DNA of 64,000 nt from Streptomyces aurantiacus (lineage in GTDB: Bacteria > Actinomycetota > Actinomycetes > Streptomycetales > Streptomycetaceae). Shown piece by piece: positions 51,771-62,219 of the stretch. The translations under genes and the position numbers were made by a program. Position 1 is the first letter of the stretch, and each line of letters begins with the position of its first letter. The stretch is taken from assembly GCF_027107535.1 (NCBI RefSeq), contig NZ_CP114283.1, positions 5,084,001 through 5,148,000 of the forward strand, read 5' to 3'. A model generated the notes under the pieces. It was not told where the DNA came from, did no database searches, and saw only the letters and a program-made list of their open reading frames with translations.

Positions 51771-52160
51771 CCGCGCAGTCTTCTGGGATGGCCGCGCCCC
51801 TGAAGCGCCCGTTACGGGTAGCTGGGAGCTCCAGCTCACCGCCGAGCTCGACGACGGCGGCGAGCAGGTGAGCGTGGTGGTCGGTCACGACGTCTCCATG
51901 TTGCAGCCGGATACGTCGTCGCTGTCCGTGGGGTCGGGGTGGAAGAAGCGGGTGTAGCGGAGCCCGGTCTCCGGAGTGATCCGGACAGCCGACAGCCTGT
52001 CGACTCGACCCACTCCCCGGAGCACAACGGGTACGTCATGAGGTACGACATCGAGTACGACAAGAGGCAGGCCAACCGGGAGGACAACGGGCAGGCCGCG
52101 GTAACGCGGCTCCGCTCGTCTCTCAGGCGCCCCGCCCCTACCGGCCCACGGACAACCCCC
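51771..52160. other. Degraded sequence between a hypothetical gene and an IS630 element
   Basis: A plus frame with protein-like sequence (VTGSWELQLTAELDDGGEQV, SVVVGHDVSML) runs to 51957 but lacks a start. Nothing else is recognisable. Confidence 0.3.
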
Positions 52161-52161
52161 T

Positions 52162-53246
52162 TTACTGACGTTGTCGCCGTGGTGTCGTCAAGGTGAGGCC
52201 GGTTTCGGCGAGGCATCCGTTGATGAGGTTGCTGCGGTACTGGATCTGGCGCAGACCGCGTCGGAGCGTGCTGATGAGGTGGTCGGGGTCGGTGAAGGCG
52301 GTGTTGGCCTGGCTGCTGCGGCGCAGCAGGGACCAGATGCCCTCGACGGGGTTGAGGTCGGGTGCGTAGGCCGGCAGGAAGTAGCAGGTGATCCAGTCGC
52401 GGGCGTCGATGAACTCCCGTAGTCGGCGGTCCTTATGGACGTTGAGGTTGTCCCACACGAGCACAATGGGTGCACCGAGCTGCTGGTGCGCGGCGATGAG
52501 CAGGTCGCGGTAGTCGGTCCAGGTGAAACTGCGTCTGCCGCCGCGCTTGTGATCGACGTGCCGTTTGGGACGGTAGATCAGCCGTGAGCGTTCGCCCTGC
52601 TTGTAGCAGGCCAGAGCGGCGAGAGAGAAGCGGCGCTGGGAGCGTCCCTTCACCCGGATGACGGGTGTGTGCCCGCGCCTGGCCCAGGTGCGGACGGTCG
52701 GCGGCGTCATCGAGAAGCCGGCTTCGTCTTCGAAGCACAGCCAGGCCCCAAGCGCCGCCACGGACCTTCCACCTGCGGCCAGGTCTCCTTCACCCAGCCC
52801 GCCACGGCCTCCTCGTCGCGCTCGACCGCCCGGCGGGCCGGGACCTGGTGGCTGAAGCCGTGCCGGTGCAGCATCCGTGCGATCGCCGACAGCGTCATGC
52901 TCTTGTGGAACCGGCGCCCGATCAGCGTCTTGATGCGCGTCAGCGTCCACGTCTGGTCCGGCCAGCCGTGCGCGACCGGCCCCTTGGCGAGTTCCTGCTC
53001 GAGCACGGTGAACAGGGCCTCGCTCAGCTTGGGCCGTGACACCGGCCCGGCAGAGCGCAGCCCCTCGGCGCCTGCGTCGTGCCAGGCCCGGCGCCAGCGC
53101 TGCACCGAGCGCACACTCACCCGTAAGTCCTTGGCGACCTCGGCATTGGAGGCACCCGCAGCGAACAGCTCCGCGGCCTCCAGCCGGATCCGCTCGCGAA
53201 ACCCCTGCCGTTCAGGCGTCAGCCCACCACCCTGCGGATATCTCAC
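52162..53246 (-). pseudogene. IS630-family transposase (type A), second copy, two frames
   Basis: The N-terminal half from 53246 (MRYPQGGGLTPERQGFRERI, DLRVSVRSVQRWRRAWHDAG, WTLTRIKTLIGRRF, RAVERDEEAVAGWVKETWPQ) is open to about 52710. The catalytic half lies in a shifted frame: LGAWLCFEDEAGFSMTPP, IVLVWDNLNVHKDRRL, YAPDLNPVEGIWSLL, to the stop at 52162. The frame change occurs right after WPQVE, exactly where the copy at 14811-15884 also splits. Element limits are about 52158-53303. Confidence 0.8.
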
Positions 53247-53352
53247 ACAACAGGCATACCGCGACGATCACACACCGTCAGCCCTCAACGACACCACGCC
53301 GTAATGGTCAGTAGACGACGTTTCCTTTGACGAGGGGAGTCGTTGTGTTGGT

Positions 53353-54161
53353 ATGACAAGTCTTGCTGAGCATCTGGTCTCGGATGAGTTGTGGGAGCTG
53401 TTTCGGCGGGTGGTGCCGGAGACGGTGGTGGTGCGTCCGCAGGGCGGGGGCCGTCGGCGGGCCGGGGACCGTGAATGCCTGACCGCGATCGTGTTCGTGG
53501 CCACGTCGGGCTGTTCCTGGCGGCAGTTGCCGCCGGTGTTCGGGCCGGCCTGGCCCACCGTCTACCGACGTTTCGCGCGCTGGACTCAGCAGCGTGTGTG
53601 GGCTCGCCTGCACCGCGTCATCCTCAACGAACTCGGTGCTCAGGGGGGATTGGACTGGTCACGATTCGCCGTGGACTCGGTCAGTGTCCGCGCCCTCAAA
53701 GGGGGCAGCTGACGGGACCGAATCCGACCGACCGCGGCAAGTTGGGATCGAAAATCCACCTCATCGTCGACCGCCGCGGCCTGTCGCTGTCGATCGGCAT
53801 CTCCGCCGCGAACCTCCATGACAGCCAGGCCCTCATCCCGCTGGTGCGCGGCATCCCGCCCATCCGCTCACGTCGCGGCCGCCGACGCCGACGGCCCGGC
53901 AAACTCCGTGGAGACAAGGGCTACGACTATCAGCACCTGCGGCGTTGGCTGTCTTCCCGAGGCATCCAGCACCGCATCGCCCGCAGGGGCATCGAGTTCT
54001 CGCAACGGCTGGGCCGGCATCGCTGGGTCGTGGAACGGACGGTGTCCTGGCTATCGGGCTGCCGACGACTCCACCGCCGCTACGAGCGCAAGCCAGAACA
54101 CTTCCTCGCCTTCACAGCCATCGCCGCAACCCTGATATGCCACCGTCGACTCACCAACTGA
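53353..54161 (+). pseudogene. IS5-family transposase in two overlapping frames
   Basis: ORF A (53353-53712): SLAEHLVSDELWELFRRVVP, TSGCSWRQLPPVFG, FARWTQQRVWARLHRVIL, WSRFAVDSVSVRALKGGS-stop (first Asp). ORF B, in the -1 frame: LTGPNPTDRGKLGSKIHLIV, GISAANLHDSQAL, LRGDKGYDYQHLRRWL, HRWVVERTVSWLSGCRRL (Glu). The frames meet at an AAAGGGGGC run near 53700. Relatives I remember read GGSLTGPNP continuously, so one lost base explains the break, but frameshifting at the run is possible. Confidence 0.8.
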
Positions 54162-54171
54162 AATGACGCCT

Positions 54172-55211
54172 TACGAGTTGGTGCGTGATAGCAGGTGAGG
54201 CGTCGTATCTGACCGGTGGCATGATCCGACTGTGGCGATCATGATCAATCGGGCGGTGCTGGCGCATCCGCTGTTCACGGGGATCTCGCAGCATCATCTC
54301 GCGCGCTTGGTCGAGGAGTTGGCGGCGCCGTGGCAGGCCGGGCTGGAGGGCCACCGTCATGCTGCGCGAGGCGGAATCCGCAAGCGGGCCGAAGGCGCCG
54401 GCGCCCGCCACCAGCTGGTCTTCGTCGACCGGCTGGTGGCCACTCTGATCCACATACGGCACGACTTACCGCATGCGGGGCCGGGCCTGCTGTTCGGCGT
54501 CGACCGCTCCACCATCACCCGCGCGATCGCAGAGACACGACCGCTCCTGGCCGCGCGGGGATGCGCAGTCCCCGACCGCCCCGGCCTGCGACTTCGGACG
54601 CTGACGGATGTGTTCGCCTACGCCCAAACCGAGGGCATCGAGCTGCGGCTGGATGCCACCGAGATCCAGGTCCGCAGGCCACCGGCCGGCCGCGGCGGAC
54701 GACGCGCGTTCGTCTCGGGCAAGAAGAAACAGAACACCATGAAGGCCACCGTCATCGCCGACCGGCGGGGCCGCATGCTATGGACCGACGCCCTGCGGCC
54801 TGGGCGTATGCACGACGCCACGGCCGCCCGCAACGAAGGCATCGCCGTCTGCTTCCAGCATTTCCCCGACGTCGAGGTCCTCTTGGACGACGGCTGTCTC
54901 GGCCTGAGCCGCGACCACCGCGGGCAAGCGATCACCCCGCCGAGAAAACCGCGGCCGGGAGCACCGCCCAGCAGAGTCGAACAGTGGGAACGTGACCGCC
55001 ACTGGCACTCCTCCGACCGCATCACCGTCGAACACGCCCTGGCCGACCACAAACGCCGGAAGCAACTACTGCGCTGGACCCACCGACGCGACCGCCTGCC
55101 CGACACCTACCGCGCCATCGCCAACCTCGTCTCCGACCGCACCATCACCGCCTGAAAACGAGCCACGCCCAGGCCAAACACGCCTCACCCGCTATCACGC
55201 ACCAACTCGTA
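54172..55211 (+). mobile_element. IS5-like element (IS112 type) with about 30-bp inverted repeats
   Basis: Ends TACGAGTTGGTGCGTGATAG then C-(A/G)-GGTGAGGCGT (54172-54204 and inverted at 55180-55211) are near-perfect. The left end lies a few bases after the previous transposase gene. Confidence 0.8.
54232..55155 (+). CDS. DDE transposase, IS112-like
   Basis: 307 residues, intact. An N-terminal HTH-like domain (FVDRLVATLIHIRHDLPHAG, GVDRSTITRAIAETRPLLAA) is followed by a DDE_4-type core with IELRLDATEIQVRRP (Asp), SGKKKQNTMKATVIADRRGR, DVEVLLDDGCLGL (Asp), and the Glu in RITVEHALADHKRRKQLLRW. Close to the IS112 group of Streptomyces. Possibly active. Confidence 0.88.
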   Translation: MAIMINRAVLAHPLFTGISQHHLARLVEELAAPWQAGLEGHRHAARGGIRKRAEGAGARHQLVFVDRLVATLIHIRHDLPHAGPGLLFGVDRSTITRAIAETRPLLAARGCAVPDRPGLRLRTLTDVFAYAQTEGIELRLDATEIQVRRPPAGRGGRRAFVSGKKKQNTMKATVIADRRGRMLWTDALRPGRMHDATAARNEGIAVCFQHFPDVEVLLDDGCLGLSRDHRGQAITPPRKPRPGAPPSRVEQWERDRHWHSSDRITVEHALADHKRRKQLLRWTHRRDRLPDTYRAIANLVSDRTITA

Positions 55212-55216
55212 GGCCC

Positions 55217-55412
55217 GACGCCATCCTGGCAAGATGGACCGACGGCTCGAGCCCACCGCAAGTTCGCCAGCAGCCTGCCGCCAACCCCGCCGTGCAGATC
55301 GAACAACAAGGAGGCCGGAACCGCTTCGTCCTCACCGGCCTGGACCACCTCGACGAAACCCGCGAGGGACTCCATTCGGACGCCAAGTCACGGGCGTGGG
55401 GTCCGACACCAC
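55217..55412 (+). other. Protein-like fragment between IS and PKS gene
   Basis: A plus frame reads ILARWTDGSSPPQVRQQPAA, NPAVQIEQQGGRNRFVLTGL and DHLDETREGLHSDAKSRAWG, plausible protein but without start or recognisable family. It is probably the tail of a gene cut by the IS. The PKS stop is at 55413. Confidence 0.3.
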
Positions 55413-58400
55413 TCAGCACCTCCCGCGCTCGTCCTTCGGGAGCGTGGTGGTGGTGAGGAGTTCGGCTGCGAGGGTGCGCAGGCTGGCGGCTTTGAGGAGG
55501 TGGGGCACTGTGATCTCGCAGCTGTGTTCGCGTCGCAGGCGGGTGGTGAGTTCGGCGGCCAGGAGAGAATCGATGCCCAGGCGGTTGACGGGCTGTGTCG
55601 GGTCCACCTGGTTGACGGGCATGTCCAGGACGAGAGCGACCTGTTCTGTCAGCCAGCGCTCCAGCGCGGGTGCGGTGTACGCGGGGTCGGATTCCGGTGG
55701 TGTCCCGTCGCGCTGTCCAGGTGTGCTGTCCGTGGTGGGGGACGGGGACACCGTAGGCATGCGCATGGGAGTGCGGGTGGGAGGGATCAGACTTGGCCGA
55801 TTCGGTGTTCGTGCCGACTCCAGGACCGTGTTGGCAGTGGCGCTCGCCGTGTCGGTGGTGGCGTGAAAGGAGGTGCTGGTGGCAGGACGGGGGTGGTCTG
55901 CTGGGCCGGGCGGGGGCGGCTGGCTGGTGGCGTCGAGAAGTTCCTTCAGGAGGGGATCGGTGGCGTCCTGTGGTGAGGAGGAGGCGTAAGTGTGCCAGTC
56001 GGCCGGGATGCAGCAAAGGTTGTTGTCCGCCGCGAGCACGGCGGTGAACAGCTCCGGCGCCTGCGCCGGGGTGATGGGCAGGATGCCGGCGGGCAGCACG
56101 GATCGGCCGTCGCGTTCGCTGAGCCTGTGCGCCATACCGGTCTCGGACCAGTAGCCCCAGTTCACGACCGTGGTGGGGGCTCCTGCCGCGCGTCGGTGGG
56201 CGCCGAGTGCGTCGAGAAAGGCGTTCGCGGCGGCGTAGGCGCCGAGCTGGCTGCTCAGGCGCATGCCGCTGAGAGGCGATACGGCTGAGGAGAACAGGAC
56301 GAAGAAGTCCAGGTCGTCGCCTGGGAAGAGGCGGTGGAGGGTCCAGCCGCCCGCGACTTTGGGGCGCAGCGTCCGCTCGATGTCCGCCTTGGTGGTGTCC
56401 CGCAGCGGCGTGGGTTCGAGCGCGAGGGCGCTGTGGGCCACACCGGCGACTTTCGGCAGGCCCTGACGGGCGCGCTCGTGCAGCAGTGCGGTCATGGCGG
56501 GCTCGTCGGCCACGTCGACGGCCGCGTACTGCACATCAAGGTCTGGTCGCTGGGTGAGGCGGGCCATCCGTTGCGCACGGGGGTCGGTGGGGGGTGCTGT
56601 GGACAGGTTGGTGCGGCCGGTGACGAGCAGGTGCCGTGCCCCGTTGTCGGCCAGCCACTCGGTGAACAGTCCGCCGATGCCGCTCAGCCCGCCGACGACG
56701 AGGTAGGTGGCGTCGGGGCGTAGCTGCGGGCGGGGCTGTCCGGGCGGGGGAAAGTGGAGGGCCAGCTTGCCGGTGTGCTCGGCCCGCGCCATCAGGCTCA
56801 TGGCCTGCGCAACCTGCTCAGCCTCGAAGACCTTGACGGGTAGGGGTGCCAGCTCGCCGCGGGAAAGTAGATCGATGACCGACTGCAGGGTGGTGCCCAG
56901 GGCGCCGGGGTCGTGCTCGTGCAGCGCAGCCAGATTCATGGCGTGGTAGGAGCGCCCAGGTTCGAAGAGGCGGGCGGGAAACGGTTGCCCGTCGTGCATT
57001 TCGTTGCAGGCGGCCTCCACGTAGTGACCGAAGGGGGCCAGAAGGTCGAAGTTGGCCTGCCGGGCGTCCGCTCCCTTGAGGGTGTTCAGGATGATGTCGA
57101 CGCCTGTGCCGTCCGCGTCGCGCAGTTGGCGGGCGAAGTCTGTGGAACGGGAGTCGGCGACCTTCTCGGCGCCCATCCGCAGCAGCAGGTCACGCTTGGC
57201 CTGGGTGCCTGCTGTGGCGAAGACCCTGGCGCCGCACCAGCGGGCGATCTCCATGGCGGCCATTCCCATGCCGCCACTCGCTGAGTGGATGAGGACCTTC
57301 TGGCCTGGCTGGAGGCGTGCGAGGTCGATCAGGGCGCGGTAGGCCGATACGTAGGCGACGGGAACGGAGGCCGCCTCGGCTGGTGTGAGCTGGTGGGGCC
57401 GTGCGACGGTGTAGGCGGCCAGGGTGATGGTGTAGGAGGCCGGCGGCGCGAACGTGAGGGCACAGACCTCGTCGCCGACAGCGAACTCGGTGACGCCCTC
57501 TCCCACGGCCACCACAGTGCCTGCGCATTCACACCCCGTGAGTGCTTCTTGCTGGCCGGCCACCATGCCCACGGCGAGCAGCACGTCTCGGTAGTTCAAC
57601 GCGGTGTGCGTGACCTGGATGGCGATCTGGCCCGGCCCCGGCGGGGGATTGTCCTTCGCGCGGGTGAGTCTGATGCCTCCGATACCACCGGTGGTGGCGA
57701 GGGTGACCCCGAATGGGTGCGCCGCCAGGCGTTGTGGCAAGGCTGTCAGCCGCGGAACGTGGGCACTCCCCCCGCGCAGGGCGATGCGGTCCTCGTCGCC
57801 CGCGGCGTACAGGTGGAGGGCCAGTTGGTCGGCCTCTTCACACAGTTCACGGGGTCCACGAAGTTCCGGTGCGCGGGCGTCTAGGTCGATGAGGACGGAA
57901 GGCGAGCGTGGTGTCTCGAGCTGCAGGACACGCGTCAACGGCCACAGAGCTGCCTGCCACGGGGCGGGCAGCGAGTCGTCGGCCAGGGCCGCCTGGGCGC
58001 CACGGGTGATCACAAACAGTGTCGGAGGCGGCGAGGACGGCAACTCGGCCAGGGCGCGGGAGACCGGTAGCAGACTGGCGCACAGATCTGTCGTGACCCA
58101 CTGCACCTCGCGCGGAGAGGCATCCGACCCGGTGGCCCCAGCCAGAGCACCCAGGTGCACCACGCCGGTCAGGGGCGCGTCACGGGTGATGTCCTTGAGC
58201 AGGCGCGCCAGGTCGTCGGCCGAGGCGAGGTTCACGCGGAAACGGCCGGGGCCGTGAACCCGGTAGCCAACGCCGGGCCTGACAGTGTGGACGGTGCCGC
58301 CATGAGCGATCAGCGCGGCGTGCAAGGGCTGGTCGAGGGCTGAACCTCCGGACAGCAGCAGCCAGTTGCCGCCCTGGCGGGACGGTGCAGGTGGCGGCAG

Positions 58401-61400
58401 CGGCCGCCAGCACACCTCAAGCATCGGGTCGACTAGGGGCGCGGCCGGCGGATGAGGCGGGACGGGCGTAAGGCGCTTTCCCCGCACGCCCTGGATTTCG
58501 GCGATGACCGTGCCGTGCCGGTCCGCCACCACGAGATCGACACGAATACCGTCCGCTGTGTCTGGCTTCTGCCTGGAGGCGTGCACCCACAACTCCTCCG
58601 CCTCCGGCTCACGGTACAGCCGCAGGCGGTCCACCGCCGTCAGCACGAACCCGTGCTCAGTGGAGCCGTCGGACTCGGCCGCGGCGAGCGCTGCCTGCAA
58701 GCAGCCGTCGAGCGCTCCGGGGTGGATGAGATGGCCACTGCGTGCCACCGGCCGCAGGCGAACCAGTGCTTCTCCTGCCCCACGGTGGATCTCGGCCACG
58801 CAGCGGAACGGCCCCCGCCAGTCGTTGCCCTCCATGGCGCGCTCTTGGTAGAAGTGCTCGCCAGCCTGCCAGTCCGGGCAACGCTCACGCACGTGATCCA
58901 GGTTGACGGGCGAGGGGGGCAGCGAGGTGTCGCGGGCAACGTGGAGGGTCACGTGGTGCTGCCAGGCGGCGGCCTCATCGCGGCAGCTGGTGACGCTGAG
59001 GCACCGGGCGTCCTCGGCGCTGGACTGGACGCGTACCCGCAAGTTCCATGGCTGACGGTCGTCGAGCAGCAGCAACTCCTCAAAGGTGACGTCCCGCAAC
59101 TCGTTGCCCAAGCCTTCCTCCCTGACGGCCGCGAGAGCGCATTCGAGGTAGAAAGCACCAGGGACCACGGGTCGCTCCGCGATGCGGTGGTCGAGCAGGT
59201 AGGCGTGCTGCTCCCTGTCGAGCACGCCGCTCCACGACCGAGCGCCAGTCCCCTCCTCTTCACTCATGAGGACAGGGTGCAAGGTTTTCGGGGGTGGCGG
59301 GGCAGAGGCAGGGGCGTCGGTCACTGCGAACACCTTCGTGGTGGCGGACTGAATGGGGGGCCAGGGGAAGGCACGAGCCTGTTGCCAGTACGAGAAGCGC
59401 TGCCACGGGTAGCCCGGCAGGGACACAGGGGCTGCGGGCTTGCCGAGGACCTGCCGCCAGTTCGGGTCGCAGCCGGCGGCATACAGGGCGCCCAGCGTGC
59501 GGTGGAGGGAGGCCAGCTCGTCCTGGTCGCGGCGCAGCGACTCCAGCGCCAGGGCACCACCGCGGCCCAGGGCTGGGGTGAGTACGGGGTGCGGAGAAAC
59601 CTGGAGGAACACGGTACGTCGTTCACCGGCCAGCAGGCTGCGCACGGCGCTGTCCAGCAGTACCGGGTCGCGCAAGTTTCGCCACCAGTAGTCGCCGTTC
59701 AGGGTCGTGCCCGGCACCACTGATCCGGTAACGGTGGACAGGAAAGGCACGCTCGTCTCGCGGGGACGCAGATCGGCAAGCTGCCGCCTCAGAGGGTCTC
59801 GCACCGGGTCGACACTGGGGCTGTGCGCGGCGTAGTGGACCGGTACGCGCAGGCAGGAAATTCCCTGTTGCTCGCAGCCCTCCTCGATGCGGTCGATTGC
59901 CTGCGGGGTGCCCGCGAGCACGCTCGAGGTGGGACTCTCCTTCACGGCGACCGAGGCCGCCACACCCAGCTCCTCCAGGAAACCGGCGACCTTACTGGGC
60001 GGCACCTCCGTCCAGCACAGGGCACCGGGCTGGGCAAGTGTGTCGATGAGGCCGGCACGCAGGCAGCTCACGCGTCCGGCTTCTTCCAACGTGAGGGCAC
60101 CGGCTACCTGTGCGGCGGCGATCTCGCCCTGGCTGTGTCCCAGGACGGCGTCGGGTTCGATGCCCCAGGAACGCCACAGGGCGGCCAGGGACACCCCCAT
60201 GGCCCACAACGCGGGCTGGATGATGGAGGTCTGCTGCAGCCAGGTGTCGTCATCGTTCCGCAGGACGTCGCACAACGACCAGCCACCGTGTATACGGATG
60301 ACGGCGTCGCAGCGCTCCACCGTGTCGGTGAAGACGGCCTCGCGGCCCAGGAGCCGGCGCCCCATACCCGCCCACTGTGAGCCTTGACCGGGGAGCACGA
60401 ACACCACGCGCGGCGTGGACCACACCGCACCGTTCGACGTCGACACCTCCCGCCGCTCCTGGCCCGCCAGGTGGGCGCGCAGTGTGTCAGCCAGGGAGGC
60501 GGGCGTTGTGGCGGACACCGCCAGCCGGTGTTCGTGGTGGTCGCGGCCGGTGGCGGCGGATGCGCACACGTCTGCCAGGCAGGGGGCGGGGTCTGACGTC
60601 AGCAAGTGCACATAGCGTTCGGCCAGTTCCCGCAGGGCGGGGCTCGAGCGGGCAGAAAGGGGCAACAGGGACGGGCCCGCACCGGGCCGCGGCCTCGGCA
60701 CGGCCCCTCGACGGCCGGGTGCGGCCGACAGGACCAGGTGGGCTGCCACACCCGAAGCTCCGATGGACGTCACGCCTGCCACGAGGGGGCGCTCGTCGTC
60801 CGCCAGCGCGGTGGGCCGGCGGGGAAGGCACAGGGGAGCGGCTTCCCAGTCGACGGCCGGGTTTGCAGTGGCCAGTCGTGTGTCCCCGGGCACGAGCCGG
60901 TGCTCCAGGCACAGCACGGTCTTGATGACGCCGACGACCCCGGCGGCCGCCTCGGGATGGCCGATGTTCGTCTTCACGGACCCCACCAGGCATCGCTCAC
61001 GGTCGCCGTCCCGCGGGCCCAGAACCCGAGCCAGGGCTTGCAGTTCCACAGGGTCGCCCACGACGGTGCCGGTGCCGTGGGCTTCGACGAACCGGGCGTC
61101 ACGGGGGTCGACGCCGGCGAACTCGTAGGCCAGGCGCAGGGTTTCCTCCTGGCTGCGCACGGACGGCGCGATCATCCCCTGGCCGGTGAAACCGCTGCTG
61201 CCCAGGGCCCCTCCGAGGATCACCGCTCGTACCCGGTCACCGTCGGCCAACGCCCGTGCGAGGGGCTTGAGCAGCAGCATACCGACCGCCTCCGACTGGA
61301 CGTACCCGTTGGCCGACGCGTCGCCGAACTTGCAGCGGCCGTCCGGGCCGATCGCTCCGGCCCGCGCCAGGGGTACCGAGCCGTACGGGGCGAGCAGGAC

Positions 61401-62024
61401 GTGGCTGCCGCCTGCCAGGGCGTAGTCGCACTCGCCCAGCCGTAGGGACTGGCAGGCGGCGTGCACAGATACCAGCGACGACGAGCACGCGGTGTCGATC
61501 GTCATGGCCGGCCCTCGTAGGTTCAGGGCGTACGCGATACGGCCATGGAGAGCACTGTGGGTCCCGCCTTGCATAGCGAGCAGATCCAGGGTCTCCAGGT
61601 CCCCGATCTGCCGCAACCAGTAGTCGTTGCCGAAGGCGCCGAGGAAAACGCCGGTGCGAGCCCGGCTCAGTTCCCGCACCGGGACCGCGGCGTCTTCGGC
61701 AGCCTCGACGGATGTCTCGAGCAACAGCCTCTGCTGGGGATCCATGCGCCGGGCCTCGCGTGGGGAAATACCGAAGAAGCCCGCGTCGAACAGATCAAGG
61801 CCGGGAAGGAATCCGCCGCGTACCGTGGGCAGCTTCCCCGGTACACCCGGTTCTGCGGCGTACAGCTCGCGCAGCCAGGGCCGTTCGGCAGAGGCTTCCG
61901 TGACGCCGTCCCGGCCGGCCACCAACAGGTCCCACAGTTCGGGTACTCCCGGCGCTCCCGGAAACCGTCCGCTCATGCCGAGGACGGCAACCGCTTGTTC
62001 CGGGGCGGCGTACTGCCCCTCCAT
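55413..62024 (-). CDS. Type I polyketide synthase, single module KS-AT-DH-ER-KR-ACP
   Basis: 2203 residues from ATG 62022-62024 (GGGAG ribosome-binding site; an upstream in-frame start at 62057 is less likely). Residue numbers below count from that upstream start. KS (20-445): TACSSS Cys about 190, EAHGTGT, NIGH. AT (550-850): LPGQGSQWAGMG, GHSQGE Ser about 642, YAAH. DH (930-1200): LLDHRIAERPVVPG and HPGALDGCL. ER (1440-1765): IHSASGGMGMAAM. KR (1780-1960): VVGGLSGIGG, SSAVSPLSG, GAYAAANAF. A Pro/Thr/Ser linker follows, then ACP (2130-2205) with GIDSLL. The order matches mycocerosic acid synthase, an iterative methylmalonyl-using enzyme. AT motifs (GHSQGE, YAAH) lean to methylmalonyl but are not decisive. 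One fully reducing module with no loading or TE domain: iterative branched-chain synthesis or service of a separate line is likely. The gene is complete. Confidence 0.95.
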   Translation of the reverse strand: MEGQYAAPEQAVAVLGMSGRFPGAPGVPELWDLLVAGRDGVTEASAERPWLRELYAAEPGVPGKLPTVRGGFLPGLDLFDAGFFGISPREARRMDPQQRLLLETSVEAAEDAAVPVRELSRARTGVFLGAFGNDYWLRQIGDLETLDLLAMQGGTHSALHGRIAYALNLRGPAMTIDTACSSSLVSVHAACQSLRLGECDYALAGGSHVLLAPYGSVPLARAGAIGPDGRCKFGDASANGYVQSEAVGMLLLKPLARALADGDRVRAVILGGALGSSGFTGQGMIAPSVRSQEETLRLAYEFAGVDPRDARFVEAHGTGTVVGDPVELQALARVLGPRDGDRERCLVGSVKTNIGHPEAAAGVVGVIKTVLCLEHRLVPGDTRLATANPAVDWEAAPLCLPRRPTALADDERPLVAGVTSIGASGVAAHLVLSAAPGRRGAVPRPRPGAGPSLLPLSARSSPALRELAERYVHLLTSDPAPCLADVCASAATGRDHHEHRLAVSATTPASLADTLRAHLAGQERREVSTSNGAVWSTPRVVFVLPGQGSQWAGMGRRLLGREAVFTDTVERCDAVIRIHGGWSLCDVLRNDDDTWLQQTSIIQPALWAMGVSLAALWRSWGIEPDAVLGHSQGEIAAAQVAGALTLEEAGRVSCLRAGLIDTLAQPGALCWTEVPPSKVAGFLEELGVAASVAVKESPTSSVLAGTPQAIDRIEEGCEQQGISCLRVPVHYAAHSPSVDPVRDPLRRQLADLRPRETSVPFLSTVTGSVVPGTTLNGDYWWRNLRDPVLLDSAVRSLLAGERRTVFLQVSPHPVLTPALGRGGALALESLRRDQDELASLHRTLGALYAAGCDPNWRQVLGKPAAPVSLPGYPWQRFSYWQQARAFPWPPIQSATTKVFAVTDAPASAPPPPKTLHPVLMSEEEGTGARSWSGVLDREQHAYLLDHRIAERPVVPGAFYLECALAAVREEGLGNELRDVTFEELLLLDDRQPWNLRVRVQSSAEDARCLSVTSCRDEAAAWQHHVTLHVARDTSLPPSPVNLDHVRERCPDWQAGEHFYQERAMEGNDWRGPFRCVAEIHRGAGEALVRLRPVARSGHLIHPGALDGCLQAALAAAESDGSTEHGFVLTAVDRLRLYREPEAEELWVHASRQKPDTADGIRVDLVVADRHGTVIAEIQGVRGKRLTPVPPHPPAAPLVDPMLEVCWRPLPPPAPSRQGGNWLLLSGGSALDQPLHAALIAHGGTVHTVRPGVGYRVHGPGRFRVNLASADDLARLLKDITRDAPLTGVVHLGALAGATGSDASPREVQWVTTDLCASLLPVSRALAELPSSPPPTLFVITRGAQAALADDSLPAPWQAALWPLTRVLQLETPRSPSVLIDLDARAPELRGPRELCEEADQLALHLYAAGDEDRIALRGGSAHVPRLTALPQRLAAHPFGVTLATTGGIGGIRLTRAKDNPPPGPGQIAIQVTHTALNYRDVLLAVGMVAGQQEALTGCECAGTVVAVGEGVTEFAVGDEVCALTFAPPASYTITLAAYTVARPHQLTPAEAASVPVAYVSAYRALIDLARLQPGQKVLIHSASGGMGMAAMEIARWCGARVFATAGTQAKRDLLLRMGAEKVADSRSTDFARQLRDADGTGVDIILNTLKGADARQANFDLLAPFGHYVEAACNEMHDGQPFPARLFEPGRSYHAMNLAALHEHDPGALGTTLQSVIDLLSRGELAPLPVKVFEAEQVAQAMSLMARAEHTGKLALHFPPPGQPRPQLRPDATYLVVGGLSGIGGLFTEWLADNGARHLLVTGRTNLSTAPPTDPRAQRMARLTQRPDLDVQYAAVDVADEPAMTALLHERARQGLPKVAGVAHSALALEPTPLRDTTKADIERTLRPKVAGGWTLHRLFPGDDLDFFVLFSSAVSPLSGMRLSSQLGAYAAANAFLDALGAHRRAAGAPTTVVNWGYWSETGMAHRLSERDGRSVLPAGILPITPAQAPELFTAVLAADNNLCCIPADWHTYASSSPQDATDPLLKELLDATSQPPPPGPADHPRPATSTSFHATTDTASATANTVLESARTPNRPSLIPPTRTPMRMPTVSPSPTTDSTPGQRDGTPPESDPAYTAPALERWLTEQVALVLDMPVNQVDPTQPVNRLGIDSLLAAELTTRLRREHSCEITVPHLLKAASLRTLAAELLTTTTLPKDERGRC

Positions 62025-62219
62025 GGATAGGAACTCCCTTTCCGTGCTCACGAACAAGCAGACCGGGGTTAGCTTTCACAACGGCTGTTACGAGCCAGGG
62101 CCCGCCCGGGCACGCCGCCCGGGTGCTGCCCCCACGCAGGCCAACGATCAGTCTGGGCAAGCCGAAACGGCAAACACCGTCGCGGTTGTGTGCGGGAGCT
62201 GCAGTCATATCAGTGCCTT

